Assembly: GCF_002733955.1 (NCBI RefSeq)
Contig: NZ_NVXQ01000023.1
Location: 1-64,000 of the forward strand
From: Hoeflea sp.
GTDB taxonomy: Bacteria; Pseudomonadota; Alphaproteobacteria; Rhizobiales; Rhizobiaceae
Length of the DNA: 64,000 nt
Direction: 5' to 3'
Positions 34,732 to 43,656 of this stretch are shown here, piece after piece (position 1 is the first letter of the stretch; the number at the start of each line of letters is the position of its first letter). A model generated the notes under the pieces. It was not told the origin of the DNA, did no database searches, and was given only the letters and a program-made list of their open reading frames with translations. A program made the position numbers and the translations under genes.

Positions 34732-35241
34732 ATGCCCGAACTTGAAGCCGTCAATCCGGTGAAGCACGAAGGCAAGCGCATTGCGCCTGGTGAAGTCTTC
34801 ACCGTGTCCGATCCGAAAGAAATCGAACGCCTGCTCGGCAATGGCTCTGCGATCGATGCCGGACAAGCCGGGCCCGAGACCGAGTTTGATCTTTGCGATG
34901 CGCTTCAGACGCTGATCAGCGAAGGTCATGATGTGGCCAGCATGAACATGACCGAGCTGAAGAAGCTGCTCGGCACCGAGGGCGCATCGGTCAAGCGCGC
35001 CGATGTTGATGCAGCACTTGCCGACATCAAATCCGAAGCGATTGCAGGCCAGGCGTCCACCGAGCTTGTCGGCAAGATCGTCGATGCGATCAAGGTGCTT
35101 GGTCCCGATGCGCTTGACGAAAACGGCGCGGTTGATCCGGCCAAGGTGAAGATCGCCTTTGACGGCGAAGTGTCCGACGAGGCGATCGCTGCCGCCGTCG
35201 CCGCCATGGCGCTGACCTCGCCCGACAGCGCTGGGCAGTGA
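34732..35241 (+). CDS. Head-region protein, Mu gp35-like position
   Basis: 169 aa. The N-terminus (VKHEGKRIAPGEVF then IERLLGNGSA) resembles short phage proteins that follow the capsid gene in Mu-like maps. The rest is acidic, Ala-rich and helical. AAGGAGG precedes the ATG. Precise function unknown. Confidence 0.6.
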   Translation: MPELEAVNPVKHEGKRIAPGEVFTVSDPKEIERLLGNGSAIDAGQAGPETEFDLCDALQTLISEGHDVASMNMTELKKLLGTEGASVKRADVDAALADIKSEAIAGQASTELVGKIVDAIKVLGPDALDENGAVDPAKVKIAFDGEVSDEAIAAAVAAMALTSPDSAGQ

Positions 35242-35242
35242 C

Positions 35243-35719
35243 ATGACGAACCCGATCGTCACCATTGATGATTTGCAGACCCGCATCGGCGGTCGCGAGC
35301 TGTTGCAGCTCGCAGGTGTCGGAAATCTCAATGATGACGATGGACGGGTTCTCCACGAGCCGCGCCTCAATGAAGAAATCAGCTTCGCAAGCCAGCTGAT
35401 CTCGGGCTATCTGGCGACCCGCTACCCGGCGATCGCCACCCTGGAAGCGGCAAGCCAGCCCGATCTGATTAAGGGCTATGCGGCCGACATCGTGCGCTAC
35501 CGGCTTCGCGCCCGGTCAGGTGACCGCAACACGGTCACCGAGGAAGTGCGCAAACGCTACGAGGACGCGATCGGCTGGCTCAAGGACGTGGCGCGCGGCC
35601 GCGCCAATGCCGATCTTGAAGAGCTGCAGGCCAATGCAAAAGGATCAAGCCAGACCGGCGATGTCCGCACCTATCAGCCAGCCGCCCGCGCGCCCGGCAT
35701 TCTGGAGGGCTGGCGATGA
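35243..35719 (+). CDS. DUF1320 head-tail connector (Mu gp36)
   Basis: 158 aa. DUF1320/gp36 features are an N-terminal TIDDLQTRIGGRELLQLA, a helix with SQLISGYLATRYP, and DIVRYRLRAR. These proteins form part of the neck. It overlaps the next gene by 4 nt. Confidence 0.82.
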   Translation: MTNPIVTIDDLQTRIGGRELLQLAGVGNLNDDDGRVLHEPRLNEEISFASQLISGYLATRYPAIATLEAASQPDLIKGYAADIVRYRLRARSGDRNTVTEEVRKRYEDAIGWLKDVARGRANADLEELQANAKGSSQTGDVRTYQPAARAPGILEGWR

Positions 35720-36207
35720 CGGTGGCGGTCAAGACCATGGTGCCCGCATCCGCACTTGAGAAGATCGAGGGTGCGCTGATCGAGCGGCTGAAAGAAAACA
35801 TGCCCGGCTTCTGCAAGGTCGAGGGTTTTCCGGCCGATCCGGACAGCTACGATTTTGCGGGCCTCGAAGCCGCAAGCCTTGTTCATTACAGCGGCTCGCA
35901 ATTTGCCGCCCGCAAAGGCCCGACGACGCCCAACCAGATGCGCCGCATGAACTTTTCCGTGGTGGTACTGGCGCGCGATCTGCGCGGCGCGAAAGGCGCT
36001 TACGGGCTTCTTGAAGCGGTCAGGCAACTGATCCAGGGCGAGACCTTCGAAGGTGCTGGCCCGACCGAGATCGTCCGCGACGAGCTGATCAACGAGAGCA
36101 AGGGACAGTGGCGCTGGGATGTCACGTTCGGCCTCACCATGCCAGCCGTGGCGTTCGACCGGCAGCGACCCGCGCCGCTGATGCGCCCTCAATCCCATTT
36201 CGTCTAG
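35716..36207 (+). CDS. Gp37 family (DUF1834) tail-terminator-like protein
   Basis: 163 aa. It matches the Mu gp37/DUF1834 family by position and by the beta-rich core (FSVVVLARDLRGAKGAYGLL). It is thought to act at head-tail joining or tail termination. Confidence 0.75.
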   Translation: MTVAVKTMVPASALEKIEGALIERLKENMPGFCKVEGFPADPDSYDFAGLEAASLVHYSGSQFAARKGPTTPNQMRRMNFSVVVLARDLRGAKGAYGLLEAVRQLIQGETFEGAGPTEIVRDELINESKGQWRWDVTFGLTMPAVAFDRQRPAPLMRPQSHFV

Positions 36208-36216
36208 GAGACATTG

Positions 36217-36447
36217 ATGTCTGACAAGCCGCTCAAACCCGCCACTGATCCGAAACCAGCCGCAACCGCAGCCGACCCGCAGCTGCGTTATCTTGGACCG
36301 GTCTCGACACTCGATCTTCCCGCCAAGGACGGCAAGCCTGTCTCCCGATCGCTGGTGACTGGCAAGGCCTATTCCGATCTGCCGGCTGATCACCAGACCG
36401 TCAAGAACCTGATCGAACGCAAGCTGCTTGTGCCGGTCAAGGCCTGA
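36217..36447 (+). CDS. Small protein between gp37 and sheath (gp38-like)
   Basis: 76 aa from ATG 36217 (GGAGA upstream). A Pro/Lys-rich N-terminus is followed by a small ordered part (LRYLGPVSTLDLP ... NLIERKLLVPV). Mu has a small gene here; function unknown. Confidence 0.6.
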   Translation: MSDKPLKPATDPKPAATAADPQLRYLGPVSTLDLPAKDGKPVSRSLVTGKAYSDLPADHQTVKNLIERKLLVPVKA

Positions 36448-36486
36448 CGCCCGCCCCTTCGCTGTCCCTTTTGAAAGGCCACTCCC

Positions 36487-37728
36487 ATGACCACCAATTT
36501 CCATCACGGCCCGGAAGTCATCGAGCACAAGGACGGCGTCCAGGTTGTCCGCGATGTCAAATCCGCGGTTACCTACATCAACGGCACCGCACCGATCGGC
36601 GATGTTCATGACACGGCAGAAAAGCGTGCCGATTACATCAACAAGCGCGTGCTGATCCGCACCCGCGCGGAAGCCGCAGCCGCCTTCGGGCCGCAGACCG
36701 ATGGCTTTACCATCCCGCAGGCGCTCGATGCGATCTTCGACCAGGGCGATGGCGGCACCATCATCGTCAACAATGTCTTTGATCCCGACGCGCACGCCGA
36801 TGTGGGCGATGTGACCACCGCCGATCTCATGGGCACGATCAGCCCGGCAGGTCTGGCAAGTGGCCTTCAGGGCGCTTACGCCTGTTTCAACCAGTTCGGC
36901 TTTTTCCCGAAAATCTATCTCTCGGCCATGTCGTCTGATCCGGCAGTCCGGACCGAAATGGATGTGATCGCCAATAAGATCCACGGTCACGCGATTTCCG
37001 ATCTGCCGGTCGGCCTGACCAAGCAACAGGCGGTCGAGGCGCGCGGTGTGGCTGGCACACACAACACCGCATCAGCGCGCACCATCATCACCTATCCGCA
37101 TGTCAAAGTGGCCGACGCGATTACCGGCGATGACCGGCTGGAGCCGCTGTCGCAGCGGTTGGCCGGTGTGATGATCGCCACCGACCTGACCCAGGGCTAT
37201 CACCACTCGCCGTCCAACCGGGAAATCCGGGGCGTTACGGGACTGGAAGTCGACATCAACTTCTATCCGTCCGATACCGCCAACGACACGAACCTTCTCA
37301 ATGAAGCGGGTATCGTGACCTGCATGCGCTCGTTTGCCACTGGCTACCGCACCTTTGGCAACCGTTCAGCGGCATTCCCGACATCATCTCACGTCGAGAA
37401 CTTCATTCACGCCCGGCGCATTCTCGACCAGGCCCATGAAGCCATCCTGTTCTTCTCGATGAACTATGTCGACCGGCTGGGGCATCCGCAGAATGTCGAG
37501 GCGCTGGAAGAGGCGGTCAATGCATGGTGCCGCAAGAAGACCGGCGACGATGTCTTCTACGGCGCGACCTACCGGTTCGACCGGGAGAAGAACACGGCGG
37601 CGGAAATCGCCGATGGACGTTTCCACTACCGGTTTGATTGCCACCCGACATCGGTCATGGAGCGCCTGACCACGCACTCCTATGTCGACACCAAGTTCAT
37701 CCGCGACGCGCTGGCGCTCGCAGCTTGA
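36487..37728 (+). CDS. Contractile tail sheath protein
   Basis: 413 aa. Sheath-family features: N-terminal HHGPEVIEHKDGVQVVRDVKS, the TYINGTAP beta segment and the conserved C-terminal domain (DCHPTSVMERLTTHSYVD region). It identifies the phage as a contractile-tailed myovirus type, as Mu and P2 are. Confidence 0.88.
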   Translation: MTTNFHHGPEVIEHKDGVQVVRDVKSAVTYINGTAPIGDVHDTAEKRADYINKRVLIRTRAEAAAAFGPQTDGFTIPQALDAIFDQGDGGTIIVNNVFDPDAHADVGDVTTADLMGTISPAGLASGLQGAYACFNQFGFFPKIYLSAMSSDPAVRTEMDVIANKIHGHAISDLPVGLTKQQAVEARGVAGTHNTASARTIITYPHVKVADAITGDDRLEPLSQRLAGVMIATDLTQGYHHSPSNREIRGVTGLEVDINFYPSDTANDTNLLNEAGIVTCMRSFATGYRTFGNRSAAFPTSSHVENFIHARRILDQAHEAILFFSMNYVDRLGHPQNVEALEEAVNAWCRKKTGDDVFYGATYRFDREKNTAAEIADGRFHYRFDCHPTSVMERLTTHSYVDTKFIRDALALAA

Positions 37729-37786
37729 TTGAATTGACCGGTCTGGTCGGGAACCGCCGCACAGACCGGTAACAGGAGAAACCAAG

Positions 37787-38299
37787 ATGGTTCAGAAAAT
37801 CGGGCAGATCACCAATGCCAATCTCTATTTGAACGAGGTTGACCTGAAAGGCCGGGTCGCCGAGTTCGACCTGGGCGATTTCGGCAATACCGAGATCGAG
37901 CACAAGGCGCTTGGCATGATCGGTGTGCTCAAGCTGCCGGGACGGCCTGTCGAAGCGATCGAGGGCAAGGCAAGCTTTGAATGGCTCGACGGCGATGTCG
38001 AAAAACTTCTGCTCAACCCGACCAAAACACTGCGCTTCCAGCTTCACTCCTATGTCGATGTGTTTGACGCGGACGGGCTCAATGCCGAGCAGTCCCACAC
38101 ACTGGTCACCCATGTCGGCTGTCTGCCACTCAAGCGAAGCGGCGTTGCAGGCAAGCTCGGCGAGCAGATGGGATCGGAACATGCGCTTTCGATCACCTAC
38201 TTCATGCAGAAGGTCTATGGCGGGGCCACGCCGATCGTCGAATATGACGGCTTCAACCAGATCTACAACATCGGCGGCGTGCCGGTCTGGCCGACCTAA
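37787..38299 (+). CDS. Tail tube protein (P2 FII-like)
   Basis: 170 aa. The sequence follows the P2-type major tail tube family (IGQITNANLYLNEVDLKGRVAEF, then the terminal EYDGFNQIYNIGGV). It forms the inner tube below the sheath. AGGAG precedes the ATG. Confidence 0.85.
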   Translation: MVQKIGQITNANLYLNEVDLKGRVAEFDLGDFGNTEIEHKALGMIGVLKLPGRPVEAIEGKASFEWLDGDVEKLLLNPTKTLRFQLHSYVDVFDADGLNAEQSHTLVTHVGCLPLKRSGVAGKLGEQMGSEHALSITYFMQKVYGGATPIVEYDGFNQIYNIGGVPVWPT

Positions 38300-38381
38300 A
38301 ATAAATTGACCGAATTGAGATAAAAGCGACAGCGCGCCGGACTGTGTCCGGTGTGCTTCGACGTGCGCGCGTAGGACGGTA

Positions 38382-38392
38382 GGACAATGTCC
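38382..38392. promoter_or_regulatory. Dyad operator 3 (tail chaperone operon)
   Basis: GGACAATGTCC, shorter than operators 1 and 2, only 22 bp before the GTG of the Acb2-like gene. The short distance leaves room for a very short leader, or means that its promoter acts differently. Confidence 0.5.
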
Positions 38393-38414
38393 AACCGCCC
38401 TGGAGCCGTGCGCC

Positions 38415-38666
38415 GTGACCGAATTTCCCAGCACCGATGATCAGCGCCAGCGTAACAACACGTTGCGCCAGAACTACCGGACCCTGTCCGGCCAAGAAAA
38501 AGCACAGATGGATGCCGTCAAGGCGTCCGGCCAAACCTTTCTCGATCTGATCGATGAAATCGGAGGAACCTCTCCGGACGCGCGCAAGGCTTCGCGCGAA
38601 CTTGCAATCGCAAAAACCAAAATCGAAGAGGCCGTCATGTGGGCGGTCAAGCACGTCACCGCATAG
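38415..38666 (+). CDS. acb2: Acb2/Tad1-family cyclic-nucleotide sponge homologue
   Basis: 83 aa from GTG 38415 (GGAG upstream). The pattern YRTLSGQEKAQMDAVK, a Gly/Leu/Ile helix, then SRELAIAKTKIEEAVMWAV matches the DUF7681 (Acb2/Tad1 hairpin) family. Acb2 of Pseudomonas phage PaMx33 binds cyclic oligonucleotides through Tyr11 and Lys26; here Tyr21 and Lys36 keep the same 15-residue spacing. Such proteins sequester CBASS (and for Tad1, Thoeris) signals so that the host effector stays off. It heads a late operon, between tube and tail-chaperone genes. Ligand range cannot be read from sequence. Confidence 0.75.
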   Translation: MTEFPSTDDQRQRNNTLRQNYRTLSGQEKAQMDAVKASGQTFLDLIDEIGGTSPDARKASRELAIAKTKIEEAVMWAVKHVTA

Positions 38667-38692
38667 CGCGGGGCCAACAGGGAACGACAACT

Positions 38693-39070
38693 GTGACCAA
38701 TAAGACCAAGACCACAGATTTTACCGGCGTCCGCGCCAAGCTCGCCGCCCACAAGGCCAAGGCGGGCGAAGATCACAAGACCGAGACCCTGCCGCAATCG
38801 GGCGTCACCGTCACCATTCCGGGATTTCTCAATCACGGTCAGTGGATGCGCGCCCAGCGTCAGGCGAACGGTGATGTCGCCACTGCGCAGGCAGCCTTCG
38901 TCACTGAAGTTGTTCGCTTCGAGGGCGAGAAGCTCACGCTCGCCGATATGCGCGAACTGGTCGACGCCAAGGACATGCTGTTCCTGATCTCCGAAATCTT
39001 CGGTGACGAGAAGGAAGCCGATGGCTCGGATGAAGACCAGGACAGTTCGGGAAACGCAAAACCGGCCTGA
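38693..39070 (+). CDS. Tail assembly chaperone, short form (gp41-like)
   Basis: 125 aa from GTG 38693. An acidic C-terminal tail and the position between tube and tape-measure genes mark it as the tail assembly chaperone. A slippery heptamer G_GGA_AAC at 39049-39055, near its 3' end, lets a fraction of ribosomes shift to the -1 frame and add a second domain, as in lambda G/GT and Mu gp41/gp42. Confidence 0.82.
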   Translation: MTNKTKTTDFTGVRAKLAAHKAKAGEDHKTETLPQSGVTVTIPGFLNHGQWMRAQRQANGDVATAQAAFVTEVVRFEGEKLTLADMRELVDAKDMLFLISEIFGDEKEADGSDEDQDSSGNAKPA

Positions 39071-39222
39071 CGCTGTCGCACCCGATTGACCATCTGGTCA
39101 TGGTCGAGGCCGGGTTTGATCACGACGCGCTCAACGCCATGGACGAGCCGGATTTTCTGTTCTGGCTCGCCAAGCGAGGCGAGCTGATCGCGTTGCGCGA
39201 AGAGGCTGCCAAGAAGGGATAG
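39055..39222 (+). CDS. Tail chaperone frameshift extension (-1 frame)
   Basis: After the shift the frame reads RKTGLTLSHPIDHLVMVEAG to TAG at 39222, adding 55 residues and giving a 176-aa product. It has no good start of its own; ATG 39100 lacks a strong ribosome site. It ends 3 bp before the tape-measure gene, the normal place of the T-domain. Confidence 0.8.
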   Translation, partial: RKTGLTLSHPIDHLVMVEAGFDHDALNAMDEPDFLFWLAKRGELIALREEAAKKG

Positions 39223-39225
39223 ATT

Positions 39226-41904
39226 ATGCAGTTCTCGATGATCTTCCGGGGCGTCGACCAGGCGTCGAAAGTCATGGGCAAGATCATGGCCAGCGAGAAG
39301 AAGCTCGCGGGCTCCGTCAAGTTAAATGCCGCCAAGTCAGCCGCAGCGCAAGGCCGCGTCCAGCGCGCCATGGGAGCAACAGAACGCGCCGCCCGCAAGG
39401 CATTCGAAATGGTCACGAACGGCGCGCGCAAGGCCAAGAACGCGGTCATGGAGCTTCACCGCAAAACGGTGGCGCTGGGCAAGGCCGGACTGGGGTCAAT
39501 CGCAGCCGGAGCGGGAAAGCTCAAGGGTGGGTTGATGACCGCACTCGGCACCGCGACCGCGATCTACGGCACGGCGGCGCTGGCGGCGGGAAAGTTGATC
39601 GGCACCGCCTCGCAATTCGAAAAATTCCAGACCATTCTTGAAACCACCGAAGGATCGAGCGCCAAGGCCAAGGCCGCCATGGGCTGGGTCACCGAGTTCG
39701 CGGTCAAGACGCCCTATGAGCTTGAAACCGTGATGGAGAGCTTTGTCCGCATGCGGGCAAACGGGCTCGATCCGACCAATGGCAGTTTGCAGGTTCTGGG
39801 CGACACGGCGGCGGCCATGGGCAAGCCGCTGATGCAGGCGGTCGAAGCCATGGCCGATGCGGTGACCGGCGAAAATGAACGGCTCAAAGAGTTCGGGATT
39901 GTCGCCAGCAAGACCGGCAAGACAATCACCTACGAATACACCAATGCCCTGGGCAAGACTGTCACCGCATCGGTGAAGGCCGGTGACCGGCTGGCCATCC
40001 AGCAGACCCTGATGAAGATCTGGGGTGAGAAGTATGGCGGGGCGATGGAGAAGCTGTCCCAGACATGGGACGGCATGGTCGCCAACATGGGCGACCTCTG
40101 GCAAAAATTCCAGCTGATGATCATGGATGCCGGTCTGTTTGACTGGATGAAGGGCAAGCTCTCGGGCATTCTCGATACCGTCAACCAGATGGAAGCTGAC
40201 GGCACGCTCAAGGCCTGGGCGACCGAAATCGGTCAGACCATCATGTCCCTTCTCGAACAGGCCTGGACCTTTGCCACCGGTCTTGGGAGCATGATCCAGA
40301 AGCTGGCGTCCATTCTCAAGAATGTTTCGGATTATGTCGGCGGCTGGGAACGGGTCGCCATGATCCTCGGCGCAATCGCGTTCGCGCCACAATTGCTGGC
40401 GACGGCGCAAGGGCTGTTCATGATCGGCAAGGGAATGGCGTTCATCGCAACAGCGCTTGCGGCCAATCCGATTGTCCTGGTCATCGCGGCCATCGCGGGT
40501 GCCGCATGGCTGATCTATGACAATTGGGACACGGTCGGGCCTTGGTTCATCGCTCTATGGGAGAACATCAAGTCAGCTGCTCTCACTGTCTGGGACTGGA
40601 TGAAAACAGCGTTCTCGTGGACGCCGCTCGGTATGATCATCGCCAATTGGGACGGGATTTCCGACGCACTGTCATCGCCGTTCGAAACCGGCAAGGCCGC
40701 ACTCTCGGCAATCTGGGAAAGCATGAAGACACTGTTCGGCTGGACGCCGCTCGGCATGATCATTGCCAACTGGGATGGGATTTCGGCAGCACTTTCATCA
40801 CCGGTCGAAACCGGCAAGGCAGCGCTAGCGGCGGTCTGGGAAGGCGTCAAGACACTGTTTGGCTGGTCGCCACTCGGCGTGATCATTTCTAATTGGGACG
40901 GCATATCGGAGGCCATGGCAAAGCCGTTCAATGATAGCAGGGCCGCTCTGTCGGACGCCTGGGACAAGATCACGGCTTTGTTCTCGGACTTCGATTGGCC
41001 GGATATTCCCATGCCCGAGCTGCCGGACTTCGGGCCATGGCTGGACAAGGCCGGTGAAATCGTCTCCTCCGCCATAGGCAAGGTTTCGGACAAGGCGGGT
41101 GCCGCATGGACGCGGCTCCGCTCGGTGTTCAGCAATGATGACCCGGTGGAGATCGCGGTGCGCGATCCGGCCTCGATCGAGCGCGCGACACGCGCGGCCG
41201 AGGGGCTTGGAACCGCCCTTGAAACCGCCCGTGCCATCGACATGTCGGGCGTGTCTGGCAAGATCAATGTCCTGATCGCCGAAGCCAAGGGTATCGAGAC
41301 AGCGCTTCGTCAGGCAATCGGTCAGGCGCAGACTTTCCTCGGATCAGTGTCGTTCCATCATCACGGCGCGCGGATGATGGAAACACTGGCTCAGGGCATG
41401 CAATCGCGGGCGCAGCTGGTTGTGAACCGCATCCGTTCGACCATGCAACAGGTTCGCGATCACCTGCCATCGAGCCCGGCCAATGTCGGGCCGCTGTCCG
41501 ACATCCACCGGCTCAAATTCGGCGAGACCATTGCCAGCTCGATCAAAGCCGGGCCGATGGTGCGCGCCATGCGCAATGCGGCAGCCGCCACGATGGCGGC
41601 CGCCGTGGCGACCGTCCCGGCAAGTGCTGGGCCATCTGGTGTAGGGCAATCGGCCGGCATCGCTGTTTCCGCCGGACCGCGACCGGCCAGCGTTGCGGCA
41701 TCCGGTCCCGCTGCGCAACCGGGTGCCGTTGGCGCTTCGCAACGCGGCGGCGGAACCGTGATCAATTACAAACCGACGCTGCACCTGTCCGGCGAGGCCA
41801 AATCCGCGGAGGCAAACCTGCGCGCCCAGCTTGAAGCCCATTCGCGCGACATCAAGCGGATTGTCGACGAGGAGGCCAGGCGCGAGGCCCGGAGGCGCTA
41901 CTGA
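39226..41904 (+). CDS. Tail tape measure protein
   Basis: 892 aa, the longest tail gene. An N-terminal helical region is followed by a tape-measure core domain (about 120-300, with TPYELETVMESFVRM). Hydrophobic segments lie about 380-435. A threefold 41-residue repeat (about 465-587) follows. The C-terminus is Ala/Gly-rich and ends basic (DEEARREARRRY). It sets tail length and is ejected with the DNA. Confidence 0.9.
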   Translation: MQFSMIFRGVDQASKVMGKIMASEKKLAGSVKLNAAKSAAAQGRVQRAMGATERAARKAFEMVTNGARKAKNAVMELHRKTVALGKAGLGSIAAGAGKLKGGLMTALGTATAIYGTAALAAGKLIGTASQFEKFQTILETTEGSSAKAKAAMGWVTEFAVKTPYELETVMESFVRMRANGLDPTNGSLQVLGDTAAAMGKPLMQAVEAMADAVTGENERLKEFGIVASKTGKTITYEYTNALGKTVTASVKAGDRLAIQQTLMKIWGEKYGGAMEKLSQTWDGMVANMGDLWQKFQLMIMDAGLFDWMKGKLSGILDTVNQMEADGTLKAWATEIGQTIMSLLEQAWTFATGLGSMIQKLASILKNVSDYVGGWERVAMILGAIAFAPQLLATAQGLFMIGKGMAFIATALAANPIVLVIAAIAGAAWLIYDNWDTVGPWFIALWENIKSAALTVWDWMKTAFSWTPLGMIIANWDGISDALSSPFETGKAALSAIWESMKTLFGWTPLGMIIANWDGISAALSSPVETGKAALAAVWEGVKTLFGWSPLGVIISNWDGISEAMAKPFNDSRAALSDAWDKITALFSDFDWPDIPMPELPDFGPWLDKAGEIVSSAIGKVSDKAGAAWTRLRSVFSNDDPVEIAVRDPASIERATRAAEGLGTALETARAIDMSGVSGKINVLIAEAKGIETALRQAIGQAQTFLGSVSFHHHGARMMETLAQGMQSRAQLVVNRIRSTMQQVRDHLPSSPANVGPLSDIHRLKFGETIASSIKAGPMVRAMRNAAAATMAAAVATVPASAGPSGVGQSAGIAVSAGPRPASVAASGPAAQPGAVGASQRGGGTVINYKPTLHLSGEAKSAEANLRAQLEAHSRDIKRIVDEEARREARRRY
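40618..40986 (+). repeat. Three tandem 123-bp repeats in the tape measure gene
   Basis: Units start at 40618, 40741 and 40864, each opening WTPLG or WSPLG and containing NWDGIS. The first two are most alike and the third is diverged. In-frame duplication would lengthen the tail stepwise. Confidence 0.8.
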
Positions 41905-42380
41905 TGAACACCATCTGGCTCGGCTCCATTCCGCTCGGCTCGACCGTGCTGACCGGCCCGGTGGGTCAGATTATTGATCGGCAAAACACATTTGCCGAAT
42001 ATGCGGTCACGCGCGGCAAACCGGTGCTTCACGAGATCGGCGAAGAGCTGGACACGCAAGTGTTCGATTTCTTTTTCTCCGAAGAATTCTGCGATCCCGA
42101 AACCGAGAAGGCCAAGCTCGAAACCGCTTTCGCGATAAAGACGCCTTTGCCGCTGATATCGTCAAGCGGCATTCGGCTCGGCAAACGCTATGTGGTCGAG
42201 AGCCTGTCGGTCGGCGTATCGCAGACCGATCGTTCCGGCCGCCTTGTGCGGTTCAACGCCACCATCGGTCTGAAGGAAAGTCCCGTCACCAGCCTCCTGG
42301 GTCTGATCACCTCGATCGCGCGCGGCCGGGCTCCGGCAATCGCCGGGCGGGCGGGCACGAACCCGACGCTGAAGCGTTAG
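41904..42380 (+). CDS. P2 gpU-like tail protein
   Basis: 158 aa, TGATG overlap with the tape-measure gene. It follows the gpU pattern (IWLGSIPLGS, TFAEYAVTRGKPVLHEIGEEL-type segment). P2 gpU takes part in tail completion. With X and D it shows that this part of the tail is P2-like, unlike Mu. Confidence 0.78.
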   Translation: MNTIWLGSIPLGSTVLTGPVGQIIDRQNTFAEYAVTRGKPVLHEIGEELDTQVFDFFFSEEFCDPETEKAKLETAFAIKTPLPLISSSGIRLGKRYVVESLSVGVSQTDRSGRLVRFNATIGLKESPVTSLLGLITSIARGRAPAIAGRAGTNPTLKR

Positions 42381-42391
42381 AGGAGCGGGTG

Positions 42392-42664
42392 ATGGCGCAA
42401 AGTTCTAACGGCTATTTCGAACACCGCACAATGGACGGCGATCGCTGGGACTTGCTGGCGCACACCTATTATGGCGATGCGCGCAAGCAAACCGTGTTGC
42501 TTGAGGCGAACCGGCATCTGTTTCTCGATCCACTGGTGATCCCGCCGCTCGTGTTGCCGTCCGGTCTGGTTCTAACAATCCCCGTGATCGACGACACCGA
42601 AATCGACGACAGCGCGTTGCCGCCCTGGAAGCGCGCCAACCCGGTCTATGGCACAAACCCATGA
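42392..42664 (+). CDS. P2 gpX-like LysM tail protein
   Basis: 90 aa from ATG 42392. A LysM-like fold is visible in DGDRWDLLAHTYYGDAR and LLEANRHL, followed by a Pro-rich part ending in LVLTIPV. The gpX family sits at the tail/baseplate and may touch peptidoglycan. Overlaps the D gene by 4 nt. Confidence 0.8.
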   Translation: MAQSSNGYFEHRTMDGDRWDLLAHTYYGDARKQTVLLEANRHLFLDPLVIPPLVLPSGLVLTIPVIDDTEIDDSALPPWKRANPVYGTNP

Positions 42665-43656
42665 GCCTGCACAAACCGCATTTCTCCCTGATCTACAAAG
42701 GCGTCGATATCTCCTCGGAACTCGACCCGATGACACTGTCGATCGACTACACCGACAACGGCCATGGCGAGGCCGACGAGATATCCGTCAAGGTTCAGGA
42801 CAAGGATGGACGCTGGCAAGGCTCATGGAAACCGGAACCCGGAGACCTGATGAGCCTGACCATTCTTGATGGAAGCGGCGGCGTCTTGCCCTGCGGCGAT
42901 TTCGAGATGGATGAACCCGAGACTAGCGGATCACGCTCTGGCGACGAAATGACCATTCGCGGACTGGCGGCTCCGATCACCAAGGCGCTCCGGACCGAAA
43001 ACACCAAGGCATTCGAAGACAAGAACCTGTCAGCAATCGTGCGCGAAGTGCTCTCCCAGAACGGGCTTTCGCATGAGGGGCAGGTTGACGATCTGATGTT
43101 CAAGCGCGTCACACAGCGCCGCGAGCGCGATCTCGAATTCCTCAAGCGCCTGGCTGAGGACACCGGGCATTACTTCACGGTCAAGGGCACACGCGGGGTC
43201 TTCACATCCATCAAGTCGATCGATGGCCAGCCGCACGCGCTCACGGTGTTTCGCGGCGACCGCTCCCTGCTCGATTACAGCCTCAAGCATGTGACGGCCG
43301 AGACCTATTCGAAGGCCAAGGTCTCCTATCTCGATCAGGACAAGAAAGAGACGACGCGGCATGAAGAGGCCGATGCGAAGATCAAGACCGGCGACGTGCT
43401 CAAGATCGCGGGCGAGCGGGTCGAGAGTGCCAGCCACGCCAAGGCTCTGGCCAAATCGAGGCTTCACTTCAAAAACCGGAACAGGCTGTCAGGATCGATT
43501 TCGATGGTCGGCAATGTCCGCCTCGTCGCGGGCGTCACAGTCGGGCTGGTTGGCTTCGGGCAATATTCCGGCAAGGCGCTGGTCAAATCCTCCACCCATT
43601 CCATGAGCCGGTCCGGCTACACATCCAAAGGAGATCTGGTCGATGCGCGCGGGTAA
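42661..43656 (+). CDS. P2 gpD-like baseplate hub protein
   Basis: 331 aa, 'late control D' family. It has a KPHFSLIYKGVDISSEL start, a SALV-type beta region and the FLKRLAEDTGHYF segment. It forms the trimeric hub at the tip of the tail tube. The next gene starts inside its 3' end (14-nt overlap). Confidence 0.85.
   Translation: MSLHKPHFSLIYKGVDISSELDPMTLSIDYTDNGHGEADEISVKVQDKDGRWQGSWKPEPGDLMSLTILDGSGGVLPCGDFEMDEPETSGSRSGDEMTIRGLAAPITKALRTENTKAFEDKNLSAIVREVLSQNGLSHEGQVDDLMFKRVTQRRERDLEFLKRLAEDTGHYFTVKGTRGVFTSIKSIDGQPHALTVFRGDRSLLDYSLKHVTAETYSKAKVSYLDQDKKETTRHEEADAKIKTGDVLKIAGERVESASHAKALAKSRLHFKNRNRLSGSISMVGNVRLVAGVTVGLVGFGQYSGKALVKSSTHSMSRSGYTSKGDLVDARG

Noticed and set aside
35674-37062. 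462-codon frame antisense to the connector and sheath genes
   Set aside because: A shadow of GC-rich coding sequence; the plus-strand genes belong to known families.
38343-38357. GTGTCCGGTGT next to operator 3 as a further copy of the dyad
   Set aside because: Only one arm resembles the core, so it is not counted.
40618-40986. Regularly spaced repeats considered as a CRISPR-like array
   Set aside because: They are in-frame 123-bp coding repeats of the tape measure without spacers; no cas genes are present.
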